A stretch of DNA of 64,000 nt from Enoplolaimus lenunculus (lineage: Eukaryota; Nematoda; Enoplea; Enoplida; Thoracostomopsidae), in NCBI GenBank assembly GCA_030248215.1, contig JASANG010002473.1:1-64000 (forward strand), written 5' to 3'. The translations under genes were made by a program, and so were the position numbers. The notes under the pieces are model-generated. The model ran no database searches. It had not been told where the DNA came from and worked only from the letters and a program-made list of their open reading frames with translations. Below, piece by piece: positions 1 to 13,159 of the stretch. Each line of letters starts with the position of its first letter. Position 1 is the stretch's first letter.

Positions 1-880
1 ACAAGCTCGGAGTTTCGCGAAGCGTTTTATGTTTTGTACTTGGGGGTCGAAAGGTGGATGTCCGTCCGTCCGTCTGTCCGTCCGTCCGTCCGAAAAGAAT
101 CTCAGGAACGGCTGAACCGATTTTGATAAACTTTTTTTGTTTGAAAGCCAATTATCCTTGGGTGTTAACCTCGCATTGGGGTTTTAAAATTGCAAGCCGT
201 TAATTAGGACTTTCCATAATATTTCACTTATTATTACAGTTAGAAGCAATCTAATTTTAGCATTAAAGGGTTTTTGGGTGCGAGGAATCTACGTAGAGTG
301 TTTATAAACCTTTAAACCCGATGATTGAGCAGTTAGCTAATAGATAATTTGCATATTAGTATAGGTTATAAGCCTAAATTAGGACTTTTTGCAATATTTC
401 ACTAATTATTAAGGTTAAAAGCAATATAATTTCAGCACTAAAGGGTTTTTAGGTGCATGGAATTTGAATAAATAGTTTACAAACATCCAAAACCGATAAT
501 TGAATAGTTAGCTAATACCTAATTTGCATTTTAGCTTAATTAACAAGGCAAAACTATGACTTTTTAAATTATTTCAATAATTTTAGGGTTCACTGAAGGT
601 TTTTGGGTGCGAGGAATGTGAATAAATTGTTTACAAACCTCCAACACCGATAACTGAATAGTTAGCTAATAGTTAATTTGCATATTAGGTTAATTTACAA
701 GACAAAATTAGGACTTTTTAAATTATTCCAAAAATTATAGGGTGGCTGAAGGGTTTTTGGGTGCGAGAAATCTGAGCAAATTGCTTACAAACCTCCAAAA
801 CCGATAAATGAATGGTTAGCTAATAACTAATTTGCATATTACCTTAATTGCTTACGTGTGTTCGAGCTTCGCTCAATAAA
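1..880. repeat. GTCC microsatellite followed by a four-unit degenerate tandem repeat
   Basis: Positions 55-93 are a GTCC/CGTC microsatellite. Four diverged units follow, anchored by TTAGGACTTT (203, 376, about 551, 706), GGGTTTTTGGGTGCGAGGAAT and AGTTAGCTAATA, spaced about 173, 155 and 155 bp. AGCTTCGCTCAATAAATGTAG closes the block. It is probably one end of a larger repeat cut by the window edge. Confidence 0.75.
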
Positions 881-1338
881 TGTAGTCTCACTACGACTGG
901 TCGTATATACACCGCGCTGTGAGAAGGGGTTATAGATAGTAAACTGAAAATTTTTCGCTTAAAGTTTAATTTTTTAAAATCAAGTAATATTTTTCTAAAT
1001 ACTGAAGAGGAAAATGTGCGGTTATTTTCGCAGGTAAAAAATTAAATTTCCACGAGTAAAACTAAGGCAGGGTAATTTTTTATCCAATTACATCTTTGGG
1101 TCTATGTCTAAGGTTAAAAGGCTAAACCTAAGCTTACATGGAAAGTTTGTGTGTAAAGCAGTTTCTATCGACAGGGATGGACGGGCAATTGCACAGTGGC
1201 CATTTTGCAATATGAACCACTCAACAAAAGGAAAATACTAGCTATGTAGTTATTGTTCTAATCTTCAGTAAATTAGCCATTTAATTTAGAATGCCAGGCT
1301 GATGGCGCCTGTGAAGTTCCCCCACAAGTTATTCTTAA

Positions 1339-1774
1339 TACTGTAGCGACCCGAATAAGAGGGAGTTACTGATATTTATTTGGCTTCTAAAGAGGGTGCC
1401 CATGTTATTTGGTTTAGTTGTATTCCACGCTCGCCATCCGTCGTTACTTATATATCCGGTACTGCAATTATCCGTTGAATTCAACGTTTTTTGCCTTGCT
1501 TCAAAAGCTTGACCGATAATGAAAGGTTATACCTTCTTAGGAATGCAGTTTCAAAACTTGAGTATGCTTTAAAGTTTCGAACTCAACTTTGTTTGGGCCT
1601 GTCCTTGCTTATGCATTACAATTAGGGATAATTGACATTTATGGACTCTATTTAGGGTTTAGGGACTCTATCCGCTTACGGACTCTTATTAGAGATACCG
1701 ACTCCTACTGATTGGGACTCAAAATGGAAACCACCTCTTATAACCCCTCCGCTGTTATTCGGGTCACTACAGTA
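1339..1774. mobile_element. MITE, TACTGTAGTGACC family
   Basis: About 436 bp. Its ends are TACTGTAGCGACCCGAATAAG and the inverted TTATTCGGGTCACTACAGTA. The inside has GGGACTC and ATGGACTCTA phrases shared with the copy at 38033. The TA at both ends could be the target site. Confidence 0.88.
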
Positions 1775-1867
1775 GGCTCAGGCTTAAGTTTAGAAAGATC
1801 CTTACCTAAGCTTAAGAATAAGCCTTCAGGCCGTGTTTAGTGATATTCCAGCCCTGAACAAATCGCA

Positions 1868-2118
1868 CACTGTAAATTTCATAGAGTTGATTTTAACTCA
1901 GAATGAGCTGAATTTCTCAATCTGAGTTAGGACTATCAGACCTCAGAATTTTGAGTTGATTCCGTTCATTGTGTGTTAATCAATCAACTATCCCATACCC
2001 AGATCAACTCAGAGTGAGAATCAACTCAACTGAGAGTGAGTTAATGTTTACATATATTAATTTAGAAATAACTAACTCGTTAGTTGAATTGATTAATCAA
2101 CTCATTGGAATTACAGTG
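1868..2118. mobile_element. MITE, CACTGTAAATT family
   Basis: Its ends are CACTGTAAATTTCATAGAG and the inverted TTGGAATTACAGTG. The inside is rich in AACTCA/TGAGTT words forming inverted pairs. A second copy is at 9091-9335. Confidence 0.78.
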
Positions 2119-3119
2119 CTGCATTTAGCCAGACCAGAATAACAAATATACATCTAAAGTGTTGTTTCTAAACGTTTAGTGCTGGCTGGCTGCTCTCTGT
2201 GACTGATCTGAAGAGCACAGATTTGAATTTTTGAAAAATTAAATATTTCGCCAGAAATTATTTTGCAATCGTTATCAAATTAACCTAAAGTTTTGTTGTG
2301 TTAGTGAGTTTTATAGATGCTCTCTACTCAGTGTTGTCTCTGTCAGTGTTATTGTTGTTATTTAATACTGGCAGTGAAACAGTTTTTATGCTTATAAATT
2401 CACGGAAACTTCGTTGAACTTACGCTGCGGCGATTCAAAGCATTTTTTTTGCTGGTGCCGATCTTAACTTTTCTGTATTAATTTGAATACAAATTTTTGA
2501 TGTTCAATCGACGTGTTACTTAATTTAATTGTAATCACTGTATAGAGCGATATTTGGTACCGAGTTTGAACTGAAAAATTATGTCATGAATACAATAGTT
2601 GGCTGGCCGCAAACCAGAGGTGGATTGGAAGCTAACAGTGGATATTAGCGCGATAGCAGAGGTAGATGAAGTGTATCCGCATGTGTAGAGATCAAAGTGT
2701 GATTGGTTTCCCCCAAAATCTATATGATGCGGTTCTGACAATAAATGTTGAAATCTGTTTTGGATGAATACAATATTATTATCATCGCTAGCGGTAGCGA
2801 GCTTAAAGACAGACCAAATTTTAGGATTAAAAGCTAAATTAAAGGTTTTACAGCTAAGCGTTCTCAGTTTAAAACTTTGTGAGAGGCCGTCTTGGTTTAG
2901 TGATATGGATTGGATCGGATCGAAAATAATTTGCGTAGAGATCAGATTCCGAATTTTGAAATAGCGATCCGAATTCATACGATCCTATAAAACATGACTC
3001 ACAACTTTACGACAACAATTGGACGTCACATATTTAACCCAAGCACATATACCACGGTTGCAATGTTATGGGTTTATCGGCATTGGAGTGTTCGAGAAGG
3101 AATTGAAAATTGGTGACAG

Positions 3120-3372
3120 GGGCGCTGCAGAGTCACTAGCGGATCCGGCGGTGGGGGGCGGGCGGTGTACGCTTTTCCGTCAGAAATTTTTTTGCGTTCA
3201 AATGGTATGGTCAGAATTTTGTAAAATTTTTGTTGTAGAAATTTTTTGTGATAAAATGGTGAGGTCACTACCTTACAATTTTTGCCCTCAGAAAATTTTT
3301 TGGTGATAAAATGATAAGGTCCTTACCTTACAATTTTTGCGTTTCATAAAATTTGCCAGCCTGCCCCCTGTC
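3120..3372. mobile_element. Element starting CTAGCGGATCC with TTACAATTTTTG repeats
   Basis: CACTAGCGGATCCGGCGG, GTACGC and then three near-repeats of AAAATGGTRAGGTC..TTACAATTTTTG. It ends near GCCTGCCCCCTGTC. A second copy at 6605-6905 is split by another element. Confidence 0.6.
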
Positions 3373-4391
3373 AAAATGGGATAGAATAATGGTCGCTACG
3401 AGAAGATAATAACGTTAGAAATTCGTCACTTTGAACAACAGTTACAACTCTAATTCGAAACCAAAACGATCCGATGTATATATAGTTTTCGATCCGATCC
3501 CATCCAGGCTAAAATCGCGCGTTAGATCGGTTAAAGTCGATTCGATCCATATCCCAACGTCTATGTTGGTGGGTTTTCGATCGCTGAGTACGGAGTTTGG
3601 CTTAGCTAAGTATTTATTTGGGTACGGTGTTGGACTATAAAGTTATATGGTATGAAAATGATGGCAAGGTTTATATGCATAGTTGTGACGTCGTCTCTAC
3701 TCTCTAAAAGCTTAAACTAACTTGATTTAAGCTTAAGCTAATCCAGCAGTATTAAACTAAGCTTCTAGAATAACTGAACTAATAGTAGGTTTACGCTTAA
3801 ACTAATTTTAAATCTTACGTATTTTTAGTTTAAGCTAAACTAATAGTAAACTTTTTGATACGCATAATTTCTCAGCTGCACTTGTTACTTAATCTAAAAA
3901 TAAGTTTACTTAAACTCGTGTTAAACTTAAAAACACGTTAGTTAAAGTAAAACTTAAAATTCTAGTTCGGTTAGTCCGTCCAGCTATTTAAGTTTTACTT
4001 ATTCAAGTTTAGTTAAGCGGTAATTTAAGTTTAAGTTTTTAGAGAGTACATAAGCGAGAATCGTAGTCGTGAGTGTTCCCGTGTGTGAAGATACCCACGT
4101 GTATTAAACCCATGATTCCAATCCGCAATGATATTAAACATCGATGGACATACAGTGACGAGGATAACTGACTCTAATTATCCTATCAAAGCATCAAGCT
4201 GTCCAGGGCCTCGCTCGAATTAATTTTACGAATATTCAGTCAATTTTGCAAAATTAATCAAAATTTTAGTCAGGTCTTTCCAATTGGCATCTGTACCAGT
4301 TAATCAAACAATTTTGCATGGTTAAACAAACATAATATTTGATATTGAAAACATCGCGAATATACGAGAAAGTAAAAGAATACAGCTTCAG

Positions 4392-4587
4392 TGGCAAATG
4401 TACAGATCAAGGCAGTAGTATAATAAAAGCGTATTGCTAAGCCGAAGCTTTCACTTACGCCTAAGCCTAAGCGTAAGGCTAAGCCTATACCCAAGCCTAA
4501 GACTAAGCAAAAAATTAGTCTAAAACTTATGCTTGCACCGCAGTAGTCCAACTAAAAAACGTTTCGCCCCTGATTTATACATATGCC
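4392..4587. mobile_element. MITE with a TTAGGC/GCCTAA core (copy 1)
   Basis: Its ends are GGCAAATGTACAGATCAAGG and, inverted, CCCCTGATTTATACATATGCC. The core is a degenerate array of AAGCCT / TAAGCC hexamers. The right side carries AAAAACGTTTCGCCCC, which matches the inner TIR of the other copies. Confidence 0.75.
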
Positions 4588-4800
4588 GCTTCAGTGAACG
4601 ATACGGAGATCTTGTTGAGTAACTGCGACGACCTTTAATTTGATTCTTAGCGCTATTGCTGGTATTGCAACTTTAGTTCTGGTATACATTTTCGAGCCAA
4701 TTTATAGCAATTCAGATAGAACATTTGTGTCAAGTTTTGCAATTCACATAAATGATAGAATGAATTTTTTTGTTTCACAGATAATAAAAACTGTGTTAAA

Positions 4801-4890
4801 CAGGCGTGCGGGTATATATATACACACACATAAATATATACACACATAAATATACATATATATATACATATATATACATATATATATTAG
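4801..4890. repeat. TA/CA microsatellite
   Basis: TATATATACACACACATAAATATA-type alternating purine-pyrimidine tract. Similar short tracts occur at 39410-39490 and 47840-47990. Confidence 0.9.
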
Positions 4891-6604
4891 AATGCCAAAA
4901 TCCTGAAACAAATGCAGTAGGTGGAAATATATGATAAATTATGGAGTATGGCACAAATTGAAAATTTTGGCAATACACGCTCGGACAATTTTAGGAAAAT
5001 AAGTCAGAATAATATGCCAATTTTCCGTAAATTTTCGAATGAGAAAAAATTTTCAATACCGAAAATACCGGAAAATTCCGGTGAAAAAATACCGGATTTC
5101 TTACCGGAACCGGATAGTGAAATATATATAATTAATTATTTATTTATATTTATGTATATATAGTAATATATTAATTCTGTGTGTTTCTCTCTTTCAGTGA
5201 GTACGATGATCGTAGTTTATAATTTTTCTTTTAATACATTTATTTGTATTTTGTAATGTTTTATGCTGTGTGTATTATAGTCGTTTCGCGTTGCAAGACT
5301 GTGACGAGAGTGTCACCCTCTGCAGATATTCAAAACTGAAACTTTGTATTGAGATTTAGTACTAAAATTGCGTTTGGTTTCTTGCTTATGAGGTTTCGTA
5401 GCTAATAGCTATAAACGCCGCCACCAAAGAAGGCTTCCGTTGTCGGATATGCTGTTGCACGCATTAACTATTATTTGGTTGTTGCTCTGTGTTTGATTGA
5501 GATATATTTGTTGGTTTGAAACCGAAATATTATTTCATTTTAACTCTTTCCTCCCTCTGTTTATCATCTGTGTATCGTTTAGTCGCCATGGTGAACGTTT
5601 AGTTCAGGAGGCGCTCTGACGTACACAAATTCAACATTCATTTCAAATTTTAATAATGTTTCATCATAGAGTCGATGCAGTGAAAGACACATGGTATTAA
5701 TCATGGTGGACAGACGAGTTTTCAAAGAAGTAGAGATCGGTTTCGCGGCTCCCTCCTACACTCAAAATAATATTTCTGATATTCAAGAAAAAATTTGTTA
5801 CATTTGAGAAATATGATTAGCAAGGTGCACTTGAAAAGTATTTCTGTTATAACAGAAATGTTTTCGAAAAACATTTTGAAATAAAGTCTGAAAATAAACG
5901 TTTTCCAGTTTTTTTAAGAAAAATTATCTTAAATATCAGCAAAACTTTTCAGATTTGCCACAGAAAACACTTTTGTGAATAAATTCAGAAATACTTTTTT
6001 GTGTGTACGCCCATCGGCGTGGTCTCAGGCGTACAGAAAGCGCTGACAAAGACGATCTATCATGCAGTTTCGGAAAATTATGCTCGTTTGGCAGAGTTCC
6101 GGTTAAACATTTCGTTATTCAAACTTGTTTGGCTTTTCGCAATGCGTCCTGTCGCATGGTTCACCTGTATGACTGTGCTTTGTCCCTGGTTGATACCTCG
6201 CCAGAGCGCCTGATTTTGTGAGTGGTGGGACAGCGAATGCTCTAACAGCGACGGCCGGCGAGCAGAAGTTTAAAACGCTATTTTAGTACTAAATATTAAC
6301 ACAAAATTGTGGTCTTGATCTGGCCGGAGTTGACTAAGCGTTAATAGCCTGCCAAGGTCCGGTCAGTGGCTCTTAGCGTTTAAAAACGTCCAATTGCAAG
6401 CTAATGCTAGTATATATTGTTTTATACGCAATTCTACTGGCAAAAACAAAACAATAATGTCAATAAATCTTATAAATAACCGGTGTTTGTTAGCATAAAG
6501 TAAACCATTTTTTTGTGTTGTTTTAAGTCCTAAAGAAAGGTTGTCGGCGGCGCTGTTGTGGCATAAATACAGCCCGGATACAATTGCATTATGACTCTAA
6601 CATG

Positions 6605-6905
6605 CGCCCACTAGCGGATCCAGAAATGGGGCGGGGAACGTACGCCTCTTCGTAGGGCCCGTAGCCAAGGGGTGGCCCAGGGGGCTCAAACCCCCCTGGA
6701 AAAATTTTGGCTCCCTAGAAAGTTTTCAACCTTGTTTATAAGTTATTGAAAACCCTTGAATGCCCCTCCTGAAAAATGTTTAGCCCCCCTACCAAGTTGA
6801 GCTGACTACGGGCCTGCCCTCTGTCAGAAACTTTTTGTGTTAAAATGGTAAGGTTCCTACTTTACCAATTTTTTTACAATTTTTCGCCCTCAGAAAATTT
6901 TGTAT
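6605..6905. mobile_element. CTAGCGGATCC element split by a GGGCCCGTAGCCA MITE
   Basis: The left part is CCACTAGCGGATCCAG..GTACGCCTCTTCG. The right part is GCCTGCCCTCTGTCAGAAAC..ATGGTAAGG. Both parts match the element at 3120-3372. The interruption is the MITE at 6655-6814. Confidence 0.7.
6655..6814. mobile_element. MITE, GGGCCCGTAGCCA family
   Basis: Its ends are GGGCCCGTAGCCAAGG and the inverted GAGCTGACTACGGGCC. The conserved centre is AAGTTTTCAACCTTG and TTGAAAACCCTTGAATGCCC. Copies or parts also lie at 20262-20422, 20540-20647, 26130-26850, 28772-28941 and 62440-62617. Confidence 0.85.
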
Positions 6906-7221
6906 GTTTGACAGCGCTTATTATCAAACCTATTCAACACTATGAAAAATTTAGCAATATATACGTGTATGAACATCGGTGTACAGACGTTATTTTATAA
7001 TATTGAGTCGAAGGGGTTGTAAACGGTCCTACAGTTTCAACTACAAAATTTGACTTCTTTGTCCAGTGTGGCATCCAGGATTTCTTTGGCTGGCGGAATA
7101 ATTTTTGTCAGGCTAAAATAGAAGTAGTTTATGATTTTTTGAGTTGTATTGTGTTTTTGAATTTTTCTGTGGAGTTCAAAATAAATACGGTTAAATAATA
7201 TTTTTAGGTTGTTAGCTAAAT

Positions 7222-7439
7222 TGGCCAATGTAAAGAACACGGAGGGAACGGTATTATAAGCATATTCCTAAGCCTAAGCCTAAGCATAAAAATGAACATA
7301 TTCCTAAGCCTAGGCCTAAACGTAAGAATGAGCATATTCCTAAGCCTAAAGCCAGGCGAAAAAAATTAGTCTAAACCTTCAGCTTACTCTATTATATAGT
7401 CCCACAGAAAAACGTTCCGCCCTTGATCTTTGAATGGGA
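7222..7439. mobile_element. MITE with a TTAGGC/GCCTAA core (copy 2)
   Basis: The left end is GGCCAATGTAAAGAACACGG. The right side has GTCCCACAGAAAAACGTTCC then GCCCTTGATCTTTGAATGGG. The core is CATATTCCTAAGCCTAAGCC repeated with variation three times. Confidence 0.78.
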
Positions 7440-7833
7440 CGCTAAATTTAAGACAATCTCATTGCATGAATACTGTGTTTTATTGTCGTAATTTGTACTG
7501 TTTCAAATAAATGGTGTTGACTCTTGACTGGATTCAGTTGTGCAGTTTTTTAGAGCGATAAAGGAACATTACTTCGGCTTGAAGTTTGCATTGAACGCAG
7601 CAATTTTTTCAACGCAAAATATACCGACAACTTGTTTGAACTGCTGTTTATGTAACTAAACAAATCACTCGGTTAAATTTTTTGATGACAAATTTGAATT
7701 TCAAAATATTTATCACGACAAGGTTGGTTATATACGGTTGCGTTTACGGCAAGCTAAAATTTAACAAAAATCAACACACGAGGCCGCGCGCTGCCGAATA
7801 GATTTTGCGTATATTTTTGTTAGCAACGCAGGC

Positions 7834-8092
7834 CCTTGAATAGAACAGGACCGGATCGTTTTCTGGAGGTGCTGTAATAGAGTCAGTTTAAGCTTTAGAC
7901 TAATTTTTTGCTTAGGCTTAGGCTTAGGCTTAGGAATAGGCTCATCTATACGGTTAGGCTTAGGCTTAGGAATAGGCTCATCTATACGCTTAGGCTTACG
8001 CTTAGGCTTAGGAATAGGCTCATCTATACGTTTAGGCTTAGCCTTAGGAATATGCTTATATTACTGTTCCGGCCCTGTTCTATACATGGACC
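7834..8092. mobile_element. MITE with a TTAGGC core (copy 3)
   Basis: The left end contains GGCCCTTGAATAGAACAGGACC and the right end the inverted GGCCCTGTTCTATACATGGACC. The core holds perfect TTAGGC triplets and the repeated phrase TAGGAATAGGCTCATCTATACG. Orientation is opposite to copies 1 and 2. Confidence 0.78.
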
Positions 8093-8671
8093 ACAACGCA
8101 TAACGGCGTTCGGTGGCGCCGCGGCGAGTATAGCGCAATTTTTTACGCTGCCCCATATTCTATTGAACATTGTTCGACAAATTAAAATTTTTTGAACCAG
8201 TTCGACGGTATCAGCTCCAATATTCCGAATAGGATGCTTGATAGGTTCCGGAAAAATTCATGTCAAGAACATAGGCGTTGCCAGCATTCCGGTTTGCTGG
8301 GACGGCCACGACAGTTAATTATATTTAACTTCATTTTTTTAACTCTTTCAGCGATCATTTATTAGTTGCCAAACAGAAGTGGAACATGTAATCCGTTCGA
8401 TGATGCCATGGCCCGTGTGGCTGGTCCTAGGACTACGGCCTGGTCAAGAAAACAAGATCCAAGAGAAAAATTGTATTGCGTAGCAACTTTGTTTTTTTTT
8501 TTTGCTCGAACCCATTTTACGTTTCGTTGTCAATTTTTGAGTTCCAGTTGCACCGTCAGCTGTGTGATATTAGAGACCCACAATCGATTCAGAAACCACC
8601 GGCGCTTTATTTAACACGAGTTTTGGTTTAAATGAATGGTTTAGAGAGCGATTTATAGTTGTGAAAATTAT

Positions 8672-8874
8672 GTACACTGCAAAAAAATGGTGAGTCAAAT
8701 TGACTGTCTCCGAAATATGCTTTGCGTGACTACACAAACTGAGTCAAAATTCGACTCCGCCAGAGTCAAATTGAGTCGACTTTGACTCAAGTGGAGTCGA
8801 ATTTTGACTCAGTTTGTGTAGTCAGAAGCCTATTTCGGAGAGAGTCAATTTGACTCACCATTTTTTGTAGTGTA
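8672..8874. mobile_element. Palindromic MITE, intact copy of the TACACTGCAAAAA family
   Basis: About 203 bp, almost entirely an inverted repeat. The left arm TACACTGCAAAAAAATGGTG.. is mirrored by ..CACCATTTTTTGTAGTGTA. The centre is a run of GAGTC/GACTC motifs. It would fold into one long hairpin. Confidence 0.9.
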
Positions 8875-9090
8875 GAATAGAATTGTTTACTGTGTCATCA
8901 TCAATTGTAAAAAAGCTCCTGGGACAAGAGTTGACTCTGAATTCTTCAGCTGGTAAACCCAATTTGTGATTTAGAAAATTTGTATAAGTTAACCCTTTCT
9001 CACATGAATATTTTCAATTTCATATGAGATGTAATCGGGCTCTCACGTCTTGTGGAGATTTTGCACGCGCATATGGCTAAGACAGATATA

Positions 9091-9335
9091 CACTGTAAAT
9101 TCTGATGGGTTGATTAATCAACTCAGAGGGAGAATTGGTTATTTCTGGCTATTTCTGTGTCAACAGTAACAGCAAACATTAACTCACACTGAGCTGGTTT
9201 GTTTTTGGATTAGTTAACTCAGAATTGGTTACTCAATTCAGAATTCTGAATCCTGGTAGACCTATTTCAGACCTCAGACCTCTAAGTGGATCCAACTCAT
9301 TCTGAGTTAAAATCAACTCACTGAAATTTACAGTG
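9091..9335. mobile_element. MITE, CACTGTAAATT family
   Basis: CACTGTAAATTCTGATGGG to CACTGAAATTTACAGTG, with multiple ATCAACTCA / TGAGTT inverted words. Its interior is collinear with the copy at 1868. Confidence 0.8.
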
Positions 9336-10245
9336 TATATTTTGCCTCTCCCGAGGGTACCCTGTTGATCGCCATGTCTGTTAATCTTTTTAGAATTAAT
9401 AAAGTTTATGCGGGTTTTGTGACTGCTTGCTACGAGTGGTCTAGATCATACTTTTGCTTTGGTGTCTATTACGGACATGAATTAAGAGTTATGGACTCTA
9501 TTGCATTAAGGGATACAGACTCGTATTGATAGTCACTAGTGACTGTGTCACAGGTGCACTTTTCCCCCCGACCATTTTTTTCCGCCCGGGGAAAAATGCA
9601 CCTGTGACACCTTTTAATGTTTTACACACCGCACCACTTAAATAAAAATATATTACTTGTTAAATATTTGTAGAAGTAATAGTTTTGGCGAATGAGAAAA
9701 ATTTAATAAACGATAAATATTTGAGACATTTTATAAACAGCCGAAGAAATTTGTTCAGGACCCCCCGAAGGTTCAGTAAACCCTAAACAGGATGGGAGGC
9801 TGTAGACCCCCAAACCACCTACAAAAGTAATTCATAACAGTTTGGTTCACTGCAGCCCCAGCCCCCCCCCCCCCTGCTTAGGGTCGTTTGAAATTGCGGA
9901 GGTTCAGGTAGGCGGCACCCACTCTGCAGATGAATGGATACTAATACAGTGTCCCTAATACACCACATACTCAGACGTTCTATTTTAGAATGTTCGTTGT
10001 GTTTAACTGACAACAGAAAATAAACTGAAAAATTACAACCCCCCCCCAAAATTTCAGCTGCGTATGAGCAAACGTTAAAAGTTCCAAAATTTCAGCTTAC
10101 TTCGGTGGTAAAAAATTGAAAAACCGAAACGAATTCGTCTCCCGATTTTTAGTTCATGAGGCGGTCAACTGCACGAGGCGGTTGAATTTAGCTTACGCCA
10201 ACTTGCCTCGTGGAGCCATACACGCCGGCTTTTATCTCAAGGGTA

Positions 10246-10413
10246 CACCGGTATAAATACTGGAAAGAAAATTCAATCTTAATCTCCATTAAGATCTGCC
10301 CCACCGGTATAAATACTGGAAAGAAAATTCCATCTTAGTCTCCATTATGATCTGCCCCACCGGTATAAATACTGGAAAGAAAATTCAATCTTAGTTTCGA
10401 TTATGATCTGCCC
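10246..10413. repeat. Three-copy 56-bp tandem repeat
   Basis: Units at 10246, 10302 and 10358 each run CACCGGTATAAATACTGGAA.. to ..GATCTGCCC with few mismatches. Confidence 0.92.
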
Positions 10414-10668
10414 CTGTTGTTGCTGTCACACTTGCAATTCATGGTTGCGATCCTGACTCGGACGGACTGCGAATTTGTAAGGGAAATACCCAAAATTATA
10501 TATGCAATGTTACTTAATAAATGTTCATTATTCAGCAACATAAAGTGGTTGCTTGCATAATACTGTAATGACTACTGCAACACAGAGCTGGCGATCAAGC
10601 ATATACCCAGAGATAGCAAACAGGGGTAATCTACATATTCCCCCATTCGAAATTTCCACATCAGAAAC

Positions 10669-10843
10669 GGCTCATGTTACTTTAAGGGGCGTCCGCAAGG
10701 TTTCTGGACGTTTTATAAAAGAGTAGGTGTAGATTCTGGATCATATTTTATTGCTTAGACTTTGAAACTCATCTTTGTAACGTTTAGGTTTAGGCTTAAA
10801 ATACGCTTAATCTACTGTTATGCCCCTTAAAGTAACATTGACC
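10669..10843. mobile_element. MITE with a degenerate TTAGGC core (copy 4)
   Basis: Its ends are GGCTCATGTTACTTTAAGGG and the inverted CCCCTTAAAGTAACATTGACC. The core reads TAGGTTTAGGCTTAAAATACGC, so the hexamer has partly decayed. Confidence 0.82.
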
Positions 10844-10934
10844 TAAGAAACGAAGAAAACCGCAACTTCTAAGGATTGCGCTATACTCGCCGCCAAGTAT
10901 AGCGAAACCCTAAACAAGAGAACAACCTTATAAG

Positions 10935-11105
10935 CAGTGGCAGATCCAGGATTTCAAAATGGGGGGGGGGCAAAATTTCATAGGTAATAAACTAATTTTT
11001 TCACCTACACACAAACCACGAACTATTGCCATAAAATTGCTATATAATTTTTGTCGAGATGCTGTTGGGGGGCCCACGGCCGGGTTGCCCCCCCATGGAT
11101 CCGCC
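10935..11105. mobile_element. MITE, AGTGGCGGATCCA family, intact copy
   Basis: 171 bp from CAGTGGCAGATCCAGG to CCATGGATCCGCC. Homopolymeric G and C runs lie near the ends. The centre (TGTCGAGATGCTGTT) is the reverse complement of the copy at 14523. Confidence 0.82.
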
Positions 11106-12163
11106 TTCAATTCTGATCAGATTCGTTGTTGTCGAAATGTAAAGTTGCCACGTTTAGTGGCCGGATCCCAGATTAGGCATATAGAACGATTTGAAGTTTG
11201 ACTGTGTTCCTGTTCGATTCGGAACCTGAACGTTTTATCAAAAGTTAAAGTATTAATAGCTCCAAAAATGTGATTGCTCGGAAAAACAGATTTTTGCTCA
11301 GTTTTTGTGTACTAAAAATGCTAAATCGCCCCGAAAAACACTACTCAGCACAGAGACAAGAGTTTACAGGAGTGCACTTCGTCGGAAAAAGAAACGTTAT
11401 TATACAGCCAGACTCTGTGTGTGTCTCGTACTTGATAATGATGTTGTTATATCGCATCAATTGAACGATTGTTTGTGTTTATTATTTTGATTTATGTGTG
11501 TCCAAGTAAGAGGACTACTGTGGTGGTTGTATACGTGAAAGTTGTTGTGTACTCCGGTTTTGTATATTTGTGCAATATTTCATTTTTTTGGGCGCAGAGT
11601 AGAAACGTAAGTATTTTTAATAAATTTTAATCGAAACAATCAAGGTTCAGAGTAGATTTGAAACGCTTTTTGTTGAAACATTGGCTCTTGTACTGAAGCC
11701 TAAATCTAATAATGCTGAACCTAAATATTAATAAGTCAATACGTTAACGTTAAGTTCCCGGTATAAGTTATACCAAAGAAAATGTGCAATATTTAAACCT
11801 TTATGGTATATAAAGCGTACAAAGAGATGACACTGTTTATTTGGTCTTAATAAACGTCCATAATCCTTAGTGTTTTTAGCCAGGACGTCCAGGGCCCGGG
11901 GTGGCCCTGTATTGTTGAATAATTTGTGATTTTTGATAGAGTAAAAAAATTCTTATTTTTCGCCCATTATGCCGTATAAATTGAAAAAAATTTCATTCAA
12001 TTTCACACTCAAAGTTAGTTGCAAAGCTTTGGGGTTAACTCTTGTTTTATGTAATCAATAGCAGATTAGTCGAATACAATAATAATATATTGCTTTCAGA
12101 CTTGTACACATACATCCAATGTGTCCTCCTGTTTTTTGGGTGTCACAGTATGTGGGTGTCTTG

Positions 12164-12509
12164 GTGCACATTTGTTTGGACACTCCTGTTTGTGGGTGTC
12201 TTGTCGTGTGCTTAATAAATAAATAGACATATTTAAGTAGGTTCGTAGTTAGATATGTAATGTGTCTCTGTATTGTATGTGCACATTTGTTTAGACACTC
12301 ATGTTTGTGGGTGTCCTATCGTGTCGGAATAAATAAATACATATGTTTACGTACTTCGTAGTTATATATATTGTGTCTTTGTATTGTATGTGCACACTTG
12401 CTTAGACACTCCTGTTTGTGGGTGTCCTATCGTATGCTTAATAAATAAATAGACATGTTTACGTACTACGTAGTTATATGTATATATATATTGTGTCTTT
12501 GTAATGTAT
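12164..12509. repeat. Three-copy tandem repeat of about 111-120 bp
   Basis: Units start at 12164, 12279 and 12390 with GTGCACATTTGTTTGGACACT and contain GTGGGTGTC, AATAAATAAAT and TTGTGTCTTTGTATTGTAT. A partial extra copy of the GTGGGTGTC part lies at 12120-12163. Confidence 0.9.
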
Positions 12510-13159
12510 GTTATATACTCTCCGAAAAGTATGCTGTCTATATGTATAGAATGGGCTGTATATACATATCGATCGATATATATTAAGCTTTTTGGAGCCG
12601 TTTTGCTTTTGGTGTATAGCAGACAACAGCGAGATTGAGAAAATGTTTGTGGGTCGCCAGCAATGGCTTGAGCTCCTCACATTCGCTTTCACTCTCCTAA
12701 AACGAGTTTAGAGTTTTCGACACTCATATATTTAGTTATATTGTCTCTCTCTCTCTGGTGCGTGGTCTTAGTGCCATATATGGCAGTAGTTGGGGTCTGG
12801 CGTCAGGCGCTGCAGCGCGGCCTTTGGGTGGCGTTTATAAGCTGGGTTCGCTCAATATCGGCCGTTTAGCTTCAATAAAGGCTATTCGCTGACGGCGCCA
12901 GGCTGATATATATCTGTTATAGTGCATTTACAAGTGTTGTCTTGCATAATGCACAAGTAAAATCTTTTTGCTTTCAGTACTGGCCATTATTGATAACAGG
13001 CTGCGATAATATTTGAATTGTGATTACAATTAGATCACTAGTATAAGTTGCTAATTGTATTACCAGTTGTTTCGTGTAACGCAATCAAACAACGGAGATT
13101 TTAGTGGTAATTAATAATTCTAATTTAGTCAAATGTTTTGTGATACTTAGAGTGGTCTT

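Larger units (their letters stand above)
881..4391. other. No gene seen; repeat-derived intergenic DNA
   Basis: Apart from the MITEs listed (1339, 1868, 3120), this stretch shows AT-rich unassigned sequence with TTTAAGCTTAAAC-type decayed words at 3700-4030. The longest open frame (2535-2978, minus, 147 codons) has no domain and no plausible splice context. Confidence 0.6.

Noticed and set aside
2535-2978. 147-codon minus-strand frame
   Set aside because: Composition is ordinary for noncoding AT-rich DNA, with no domain, no partner exons and no good initiation context.
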